Assembly (NCBI RefSeq): GCF_018613855.1
Contig: NZ_JAGGPK010000039.1
Coordinates: forward strand, 1-64,000
Source: Arthrobacter sp. ISL-30
GTDB lineage: Bacteria; Actinomycetota; Actinomycetes; Actinomycetales; Micrococcaceae
Length of the DNA: 64,000 nt
Reading direction: 5' to 3'
In this document: positions 59,184 through 64,000 of the stretch, piece by piece
Position numbering within the stretch: the stretch's first letter is position 1
How the letters are laid out: every line of letters starts with the position of its first letter
The notes under the pieces: generated by a model
What the model saw: the letters and a program-made list of their open reading frames with translations, nothing else
Told to the model about the DNA's origin: nothing
The model's database searches: none
Program-made: the position numbers and the translations under genes

Positions 59184-59371
59184 GACGATGAGCGCCTGCC
59201 GGCCAAGGCGTCAAGAACCCTTCGCAGGTCCAGTTTCCCGTCCGCTGCACGGCCGAGCAGTGCGCCGATTGCCATGAACAGGAGCGACCCCAGGAAGCCC
59301 CACCAGCCAAATTGGAACGACATGAAGGCCACGAAGGCGCCGATCGCAATTCCAACTACCGTCAGGTTCAC
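59180..59371 (-). CDS. DUF2273-like small membrane protein
   Basis: A 63-residue protein, almost wholly two membrane helices (VVGIAIGAFVAFMSF and WGFLGSLLFMAIGALLG), ending in a basic tail (DLRRVLDALAGRR). Small DUF2273 proteins occupy this place in Asp23 operons of Gram-positive bacteria. Overlaps both neighbours. Confidence 0.78.
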   Translation of the reverse strand: MNLTVVGIAIGAFVAFMSFQFGWWGFLGSLLFMAIGALLGRAADGKLDLRRVLDALAGRRSSS

Positions 59372-59952
59372 TGGAGCAACTCCCTTTCCGTGGCCAGTGG
59401 CCGGGAGGCGCCGGGTTTGACCGGCGGGGCCACATAGACGTCGTTGATTTCGATGTTCACTTCGATGACTTCAAGGCCAACAAGATCCTCCACCGCCTTA
59501 TACACAGCGGCCCGTACCTTGTTTGCGAGGTCATGCAGAGGCTGGCCATAGACGGCGACAAGATTGATGTCCACGGCTACCTGGGTTTCGCCCACCTCGG
59601 CACGCACGCCGGCAGCATGGTCCGAACTGCCGACGGCGTCGCGAATAGCACCGAGCGCCCGGGAACCCGAGCCCAGCGAATAAACACCCGGCACGGAGCG
59701 GGCCGCAATGCCGGCGACCTTGGCTACTGCGGTTTCCGAAATAATGGTGCGGCCAAGGCTGCCAGGTGCGATGAGGGCTTCCGCAGGGGTGGCCTGCACA
59801 CCCGCATATTGGACACCTGCCGGATATTGCTCGCCGGGGTATTCGACAGCAGGGTATTCAGCATGGGGATTTTCGGCCCGGGGGTTCTCAGCGCTGCGGT
59901 TCTCGGCGCCGGGGTTCTCGGCACGGGGATTGTTAGCGTCGGGGTAATCCAT
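59368..59952 (-). CDS. Asp23/Gls24 envelope-stress protein with repetitive N-terminus
   Basis: A 194-residue protein. Residues 1-50 are a pentapeptide repeat tail (ENPRA, ENPGA, ENPHA, EYPAV and similar). Residues 65-175 are the Asp23 domain (GRTIISETAVAKVAGIAARSVPGVYSLG, VAVDINLVAVYGQPLHDLANKVRAAVYKAVEDLVGL, VIEVNIEINDVYV). ATG 59952 has AGGGAG upstream. First gene of the operon and the principal Asp23 member; alkaline or cell-wall stress is the known condition for the family. The repeat tail is unusual and discussed separately. Confidence 0.88.
   Translation of the reverse strand: MDYPDANNPRAENPGAENRSAENPRAENPHAEYPAVEYPGEQYPAGVQYAGVQATPAEALIAPGSLGRTIISETAVAKVAGIAARSVPGVYSLGSGSRALGAIRDAVGSSDHAAGVRAEVGETQVAVDINLVAVYGQPLHDLANKVRAAVYKAVEDLVGLEVIEVNIEINDVYVAPPVKPGASRPLATERELLQ
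59818..59938 (-). repeat. 15-bp-period repeat encoding an ENPxA tail
   Basis: About eight degenerate copies of a 15-bp unit encoding (E/Q)(N/Y)PxA at the start of the Asp23 protein. Copies are purer toward the 5' end and decay toward the domain. Confidence 0.85.
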
Positions 59953-60138
59953 GAAGCACTCCCTTCTCTTGATTACCACCCTAGCGCTTGCCTGAGACAG
60001 TGTGCCGGGTCAGGGCGGCATGTCCCGTCCGCTGGTCCCTCTGGCATTCCGGCGGATACATGCCGTATGAGGAATGGGCGTTCAGGCCGCGGCGGCTAGA
60101 TAAGGGAGTTCCGAACAGACAAGGGGGTTAAAGAAGAA

Positions 60139-60166
60139 AAGCACCAGTTCCGAAGAACTGATGCTT
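60139..60166 (-). terminator. Terminator of the tRNA operon
   Basis: On the minus strand AAGCATCAGTTC-TTCG-GAACTGGTGCTT forms a 12-bp stem (one G-U) closed by a UUCG tetraloop and followed by TTCTTCTTT at 60138-60130: a textbook intrinsic terminator five bases after tRNA-Phe. Confidence 0.92.
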
Positions 60167-60171
60167 CCCAG

Positions 60172-60247
60172 TGGTGGCTCCGACCGGCGTCGATCCGGTG
60201 ACCTTTCGATTTTCAGTCGAACGCTCTACCAACTGAGCTACAGAGCC
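60172..60247 (-). tRNA. tRNA-Phe (GAA)
   Basis: 76 nt with the CCA end encoded. Acceptor GGCTCTG pairs with CGGAGCC with one wobble; D-arm GCTCAGTTGGTAGAGC; anticodon loop CTGAAAA with GAA; T-arm ACCGGATCGACGCCGGT, where the loop reads ATCGACG instead of TTCRANN. Confidence 0.95.
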
Positions 60248-60295
60248 TAGGTGACGTGTCACCATGACCGCCGGAATTTCTTCTGGCAATCAAAG

Positions 60296-60369
60296 CGACC
60301 CTGACGGGACTTGAACCCGCGACCTCCGCCGTGACAGGGCGGCGCGCTAACCAACTGCGCTACAGGGCC
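60296..60369 (-). tRNA. tRNA-Asp (GTC)
   Basis: 74 nt without encoded CCA. Acceptor GGCCCTG/CAGGGTC, D-arm GCGCAGTTGGTTAGCGC, anticodon stem CCGCC/GGCGG with loop CTGTCAC (GTC), T-arm GCGGGTTCAAGTCCCGT. Discriminator G, as expected for tRNA-Asp. Confidence 0.96.
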
Positions 60370-60454
60370 TTGCTTGTTGCGGTATCGCTACCGCGCTTTT
60401 TTCAAGGCTTCCAGCCTACCAGACTTTTCAGACCGGCTTGACCACTTCCTTGAG

Positions 60455-60527
60455 TACCCCCAACGGGATTCGAACCCGTGCCGCCGCCGTGAAAGGGCGG
60501 TGTCCTAGGCCGCTAGACGATGGGGGC
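60455..60527 (-). tRNA. tRNA-Glu (TTC)
   Basis: 73 nt without CCA. Acceptor GCCCCCA/TGGGGGT, anticodon stem CCGCC/GGCGG with loop CTTTCAC (TTC), T-arm ACGGGTTCGAATCCCGT. First gene of a Glu-Asp-Phe tRNA operon. Confidence 0.96.
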
Positions 60528-60616
60528 CTGGACCATCCGAATTCACGACGGGCAACGACTTCTGGCCGAAGCCGTTGTTCGTTTCCTTTGCCGTTCTTCC
60601 GAACTGGACCTCTAAA

Positions 60617-60645
60617 ACTATAGGGCCTAGTCCTGCAGATTCCAA
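60617..60645 (-). promoter_or_regulatory. Promoter of the tRNA operon
   Basis: Minus-strand TTGGAA (-35, 60645-60640), 17-bp spacer, TATAGT (-10, 60622-60617). Near-consensus sigma-70 type, about 80 bp upstream of tRNA-Glu. Confidence 0.75.
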
Positions 60646-60770
60646 AATCGGCCCCACAGGCGACCGAAACAGCCCCATTTGGCGGGCAAGGCGGCCCCAC
60701 AGCAAGTTGGCAGTTTCTTGCCCTTACACGTCCGAATCCCGCCAGTCTGTTCGGACCATCGGAGACTAGA

Positions 60771-61718
60771 TTGGGCAGCATGGCAACAACCTCTCCAGCG
60801 GGTCCCCCCGGACCGACAGCTTCCGTGAAGCGCACCATCCCCGCGCCTTCCTCATCCATCAGCAAACTCGGCATTGCCGCAGTCATCATCACCGTGGTCC
60901 TGTGGGCATCGGCGTTCGTTGGGATCCGCGCCGTCGGTCCGTCTTTCTCCCCGGGCTCGCTGACGCTCGGCCGCCTGGCAGTGGCCGCCGTCGTTCTTGG
61001 CCTTGTGGTTCTTCCCACACTCCGGCAGTTGCCGGTTGGGCGCGAGTGGCTGCCCATCATCGCCTACGGCGTGATGTGGTTCGGCGGGTACAACGTGGCG
61101 CTCAATGCGGCGGAGCACATGCTCGACGCCGGCACCAGCGCCATGCTGATCAACGTCTCACCGATCCTGATTGCGGTGCTGGCCGGCGTGATCCTCAAGG
61201 AGGGCTTTCCCCGCTGGTCGATTATTGGAAGCCTTGTCGCCTTTGGGGGTGTGGCCATGATTGCCCTGGGCTCAGGACAGCGCTCGACGGCGGACGTGCT
61301 GGGCGTGCTGTTATGCCTCCTTGCCGCTGTGCTCGCCGCAGTCAGCGTGATCATCCAGAAACCGGTCCTGAACAAGTTCTCGGCGGGCCAGGCCACTTGG
61401 TTCGGCATCATGGTCGGAGCTGTGTGCTGCCTGCCGTGGTCAGGCCAACTGGTGACCGAACTTCAGGCCGCACCCCTGCCCGCCACCCTGGGGCTGGTCT
61501 ACCTCGGGATATTCCCCACCGCAGTTGCCTTCACCACGTGGGCCTATGCGCTTTCACTGATCGAGGCCGGCAAGCTCGCAGCCACCACGTACCTGGTCCC
61601 GGGAACCACCATCCTGATTTCATGGATGGTCCTGAATGAGGTGCCCACGGTTTGGGGGCTCGTAGGAGGCGTGATCTGCCTCGTCGGCGTCGGGCTGACC
61701 CGCCGTCGATCACGGTAA
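60771..61718 (+). CDS. EamA/DMT-family transporter
   Basis: A 315-residue membrane protein with ten hydrophobic segments in two EamA repeats (VVLWASAFVGIRAVGPSFSPGSL; ILIAVLAGVILKEGF; FPTAVAFTTWAYALSLIEAGKLAATTYLVPGTTILISWMVLNE). Drug/metabolite exporter family; the substrate cannot be told. TTG 60771 has GGAG six bases upstream; ATG 60780 is the alternative. Monocistronic, downstream of the divergent tRNA promoter. Confidence 0.9.
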   Translation: MGSMATTSPAGPPGPTASVKRTIPAPSSSISKLGIAAVIITVVLWASAFVGIRAVGPSFSPGSLTLGRLAVAAVVLGLVVLPTLRQLPVGREWLPIIAYGVMWFGGYNVALNAAEHMLDAGTSAMLINVSPILIAVLAGVILKEGFPRWSIIGSLVAFGGVAMIALGSGQRSTADVLGVLLCLLAAVLAAVSVIIQKPVLNKFSAGQATWFGIMVGAVCCLPWSGQLVTELQAAPLPATLGLVYLGIFPTAVAFTTWAYALSLIEAGKLAATTYLVPGTTILISWMVLNEVPTVWGLVGGVICLVGVGLTRRRSR

Positions 61719-61725
61719 CTTCATC

Positions 61726-61765
61726 AATCGGAATATTAGGTGCCAAATCGGAAATTTAGGCGCCA
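61726..61765 (+). repeat. 20-bp tandem repeat upstream of the metallopeptidase
   Basis: AATCGGAATATTAGGTGCCA (61726-61745) and AATCGGAAATTTAGGCGCCA (61746-61765) differ at three positions. They lie 28 bp before the metallopeptidase start and are AT-rich, so they may be part of its promoter. Confidence 0.75.
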
Positions 61766-61793
61766 AAGTCCCCGACGGGACTAAAGTCGGAGT

Positions 61794-62243
61794 ATGTCCG
61801 CGAACTTCCCTTCCGGCCTGCCAATTAATGCCGACGGAGAAGGGGTATCGTCCCCGCTCCCCCGGGCTCCTGAGGGATTCCGGATGTCAGCCGACGAATT
61901 CGAAGAGGCCGTTGCCGACGCCCTGCAGCTGATTCCTGAGAAGGTTGCGCAGGCGATGGACAATGTGGCCGTCTTCATCGAAGAGGACTACACCCCGCGA
62001 CCTGGGGAGGACCCGGATACGGTGCTGCTCGGCCTGTACGAAGGCGTCCCCCTCACGGAGCGTGATTCCTGGTGGGATGCCGGATCACTTCCCGACCGCA
62101 TCACCATCTTCCGCCAACCCATCCTGGAAATCTGTGCTTCACGGGAGGACGTCATCGACGAGGTGGCGATTACTGTCGTGCATGAAATCGCCCACCACTT
62201 CGGGATCGATGACCACCGGCTGCACGACCTCGGCTGGGGCTAG
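61794..62243 (+). CDS. Zincin-like metallopeptidase family protein
   Basis: A 149-residue protein with the motif HEIAHHFGIDD near the C-terminus (HExxHxxGxxD, residues about 131-141), the metal-binding pattern of small actinobacterial zincins (Zincin_1 type). The first 30 residues are flexible; MSADEFEEAVADALQLIP starts the conserved fold, so an internal start (61884) is also possible. Cytoplasmic; the target is unknown. The stop begins a tandem hairpin repeat. Confidence 0.87.
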   Translation: MSANFPSGLPINADGEGVSSPLPRAPEGFRMSADEFEEAVADALQLIPEKVAQAMDNVAVFIEEDYTPRPGEDPDTVLLGLYEGVPLTERDSWWDAGSLPDRITIFRQPILEICASREDVIDEVAITVVHEIAHHFGIDDHRLHDLGWG

Positions 62244-62276
62244 GTCCTGGCAGCGCCAGGTCCTGGCAGCGCCAGG
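62242..62276. repeat. Tandem 16-bp hairpin repeat at a stop codon (terminator-like)
   Basis: AGGTCCTGGCAGCGCC at 62242-62257 and 62258-62273, starting inside the TAG of the metallopeptidase gene. Each copy contains CCTGGC-AGC-GCCAGG, a 6-bp-stem hairpin (62246-62260 and 62262-62276). It sits between convergent genes and may end transcription from both sides. Confidence 0.8.
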
Positions 62277-62309
62277 GCCTGACCCCGTCCCAGGAGAGCG
62301 GTTGTCGAC

Positions 62310-63260
62310 TTAGGACAGTACGTCCTTGGTGGTGAACCGCCCGTAGGCCAGTGCGCCAAAAACCGCAATGTAACCCAGCTGCAACCAGGCGTTGCTGGCG
62401 AAATTATCGAACGACGGCGGCTGGCGGAGGAGGTCGGCGAAGCCCAGCCAGTAGTGGCTCAGCAGCCAGGGATGCAGCCACTCGAGCTGCGGAAGGTTGT
62501 CCAGGACCTGCGACACGATGGCGACGACGATCGTTGCCGCCATCGCGCCTACGGGAACGTCTGTGAGGGTGGACAGGAAGAGGCCGACGGCGGCCATCCC
62601 CAGCAGGGACACGGTGATATAGCCCGCAATGAGGAGCACCCGCACCATCGCCTCGCCCACGCTGACAGTGTCCCCGGACAGGAGTGTCACGGGACGAACT
62701 GGAAATAGGAGCGCTCCGATCGCCATGCCCGAAAGGGCCACAGCCAGGACGGCCGACAGGCAGAATACCGCCGCGCCCACATACTTGGCCAGCAGGAGCC
62801 GCACCCTGCCTGCCGGCGCCGCCAGGAGATATTTAAGGGTGCCCAGCCCTGCCTCCCCGGCGATCGTGTCTCCCGCCACCACCCCCACAGTGAGGGGCAG
62901 GAACAGCGGAATGGAGACGAGCAGCCCGGTGACGGCGGCGAAGAGGCCGTTCTCAGCGATACGGTCCAGGAAAGCCGGTCCCCGGCCGCTGGGCACCCGG
63001 GAGGTGAGGCGTACGGCGAGGGCTATCAGTACGGGGATGCCGGCCAGCGCCACGAGCATTGCCCACGTCCTGCGTCGCCGATAGAGGACGGAGAGTTCGG
63101 ACAGGAAGAGACCGCCTCCCTTCGCTGCCGGTGCCAGCTGTGCACGAGTCAGTGGTGCAGAGTTCAGGGGACCAGAGGTCACGGGTGCAGACTGCGCGCG
63201 TGGAGGCCTCTGGCGTGCAGACGCCCGGGGTGCCGGGTTCAAGGGGGCGTCACTGCTCAA
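62310..63260 (-). CDS. ABC-2 type transporter permease
   Basis: A roughly 316-residue membrane protein with six hydrophobic segments and the ABC-2 pattern (LSELSVLYRRRRTWAMLVALAGIPVLIAL, GVVAGDTIAGEAGLGTLKYLLAAPAGRVRLLLAKYVGA). A Pro/Ala/Ser-rich N-terminal tail of about 45 residues precedes it. No ATG is available; TTG 63260, with AGAGGGG upstream and an 11-bp overlap with the ATPase stop, is the most economical start. Works with the ATPase gene upstream; exporter of unknown cargo. Confidence 0.78.
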   Translation of the reverse strand: MSSDAPLNPAPRASARQRPPRAQSAPVTSGPLNSAPLTRAQLAPAAKGGGLFLSELSVLYRRRRTWAMLVALAGIPVLIALAVRLTSRVPSGRGPAFLDRIAENGLFAAVTGLLVSIPLFLPLTVGVVAGDTIAGEAGLGTLKYLLAAPAGRVRLLLAKYVGAAVFCLSAVLAVALSGMAIGALLFPVRPVTLLSGDTVSVGEAMVRVLLIAGYITVSLLGMAAVGLFLSTLTDVPVGAMAATIVVAIVSQVLDNLPQLEWLHPWLLSHYWLGFADLLRQPPSFDNFASNAWLQLGYIAVFGALAYGRFTTKDVLS

Positions 63261-64000
63261 CTTCGAACCCCTCTCCCGTGAGTGCCACGAAGCGTTCCTC
63301 CAGCGTGCTGCCCTCCACGAGGAAGCCGCGCAGCCGGACTCCGCCGCCCACCAGGGCGGCAGCGATCTCTTCCGGGCTGACGGCATCGACGGGAAACTCC
63401 GCCGTGACCTGGCCGTCCGCACCATCCTGTCGTCCCACAGCCGGTTCAAGGCCGAGGCGCGCCAGCACGCCCTGGGCCGCTCCGACGTCGGGCGTTATGA
63501 CTTTGAGCTGCACGTGCCCGGCCCGGCGCAGATCGGACAACGTTCCCTGTGCCACAATCCTGCCGGCGCTCATCACGGCAGCGTGGGTGCAGATCTGCTC
63601 GACTTCCGCCAGGAGATGGCTGGAGACGAACACCGTGGTTCCACCAGCGGCAAGGGACCTCACCAGGCTTCGGACCTCGCGTGTTCCTTGGGGGTCAAGC
63701 CCGTTGGTGGGCTCGTCCAGGATGAGAAGCTCACGCGGGGCCAGCAAGGCATTCGCGATTCCAAGGCGTTGCTTCATGCCAAGGGAGTAGGCCTTCACCT
63801 TCTTGCCCGCCGCATGGGAGAGCCCTACCCGGTCCAGGGCTTCGTGGATGCGCTGCCGGCGGGTGGCGGACGGAGCGTGGCGGTCCGCAGTATCCAGGCG
63901 GTGAAGATTGGCGGCACCGGAGAGAAAGGGATAAAAGGCAGGACCTTCCACGAGGGCGCCTACGCCAGGAAGAACATCGCGGAGACGGGCCGGTATGTCC
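63250..64000 (-). CDS. ABC transporter ATP-binding protein (5' part outside window)
   Basis: Partial: the frame stays open through the window edge. Reading in, DVLPGVGALVEGPAFYPFLSG is followed by the ABC signature YSLGMKQRLGIA, Walker B LLILDEPTNGLDPQG and the H-loop SSHLLAEVEQ. Walker A lies beyond 64000. The C-terminal ~90 residues form the extra domain usual in ABC-2 exporter ATPases (EGSTLEERFVALTGEG). Paired with the permease 62310-63260. Confidence 0.92.
   Translation of the reverse strand, partial: DIPARLRDVLPGVGALVEGPAFYPFLSGAANLHRLDTADRHAPSATRRQRIHEALDRVGLSHAAGKKVKAYSLGMKQRLGIANALLAPRELLILDEPTNGLDPQGTREVRSLVRSLAAGGTTVFVSSHLLAEVEQICTHAAVMSAGRIVAQGTLSDLRRAGHVQLKVITPDVGAAQGVLARLGLEPAVGRQDGADGQVTAEFPVDAVSPEEIAAALVGGGVRLRGFLVEGSTLEERFVALTGEGFEVEQ

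Noticed and set aside
31959..62276. CRISPR array as an explanation for the short repeats
   Set aside because: Units are 8-16 bp, spacers are 5-8 bp or absent and there are two to four copies. No cas genes are present.

Overview
The window is 64 kb of GC-rich chromosomal DNA from a high-GC Gram-positive bacterium. The best fit is Arthrobacter or a close Micrococcaceae relative. This is inferred from the gene families (ScoAB, SenSR/HbpS, the Asp23/AmaP locus, DUF4383, DUF5671, DUF6221), frequent GTG starts and GTGA overlaps; no taxonomic search was run. The density is that of an ordinary chromosome. I see no prophage, no complete insertion sequence, no CRISPR array and no rRNA. It reads as a mosaic of catabolic cassettes, each with its own transcriptional regulator, joined by housekeeping genes (pyrE, nadE, xthA, three tRNAs).

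Layout. 0.3-2.0 kb: a secreted metallophosphoesterase and pyrE. 2.1-7.2 kb: a GntR/FadR regulator divergent from a MatC-type dicarboxylate carrier, a class III CoA-transferase and a fused AccD/AccA-like carboxyltransferase, proposed here as a free-CoA malonate-type route. 7.1-19.4 kb: a hexuronate cassette (gluconokinase, ManD, UxuB, UxaC, two sugar isomerases, a Gfo/Idh oxidoreductase, a CUT1 ABC importer without its ATPase, and a divergent LacI regulator with an evident operator). 19.4-20.2 kb: nadE, followed by a short remnant of a D-amino-acid dehydrogenase. 20.4-27.1 kb: a FadR regulator divergent from an amine permease, a GlnA4-like ligase, a PuuD-like hydrolase, an aldehyde dehydrogenase and an SDR, together a gamma-glutamylated amine (probably ethanolamine) pathway. 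27.3-31.4 kb: DUF6221, an acyl-CoA dehydrogenase, an acyl-CoA synthetase and a MarR regulator.

31.5-38.2 kb: small membrane and stress-type proteins, a TetR regulator with a perfect operator, a CPBP-like protein, an enoyl-CoA hydratase and a DUF5671 protein. 38.3-45.6 kb: valine catabolism (mmsB, 3-hydroxyisobutyryl-CoA hydrolase, mmsA), then an IclR regulator divergent from scoA-scoB-thiolase, with two matching operators. 45.7-49.1 kb: an ankyrin lipoprotein and an HbpS-SenS-SenR-like heme/redox sensing module. 49.1-50.9 kb: exonuclease III and an unrecognised protein. 50.9-57.4 kb: an alpha-glucoside cassette (LacI, AglG, AglF, AglE, GH13 alpha-glucosidase). 57.5-60.0 kb: a five-gene Asp23/AmaP envelope-stress operon. 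60.1-60.6 kb: a tRNA-Glu/Asp/Phe operon with a clear promoter and terminator. 60.8-64.0 kb: an EamA exporter, a small zincin metallopeptidase and an ABC-2 exporter cut by the window end.

The non-coding DNA has three features of its own. There are two copies of a ~100-bp REP/MITE-like palindromic element. A 14-bp motif is shared upstream of stress-type membrane genes. Short 13-16 bp tandem duplications repeatedly begin at or next to stop codons.
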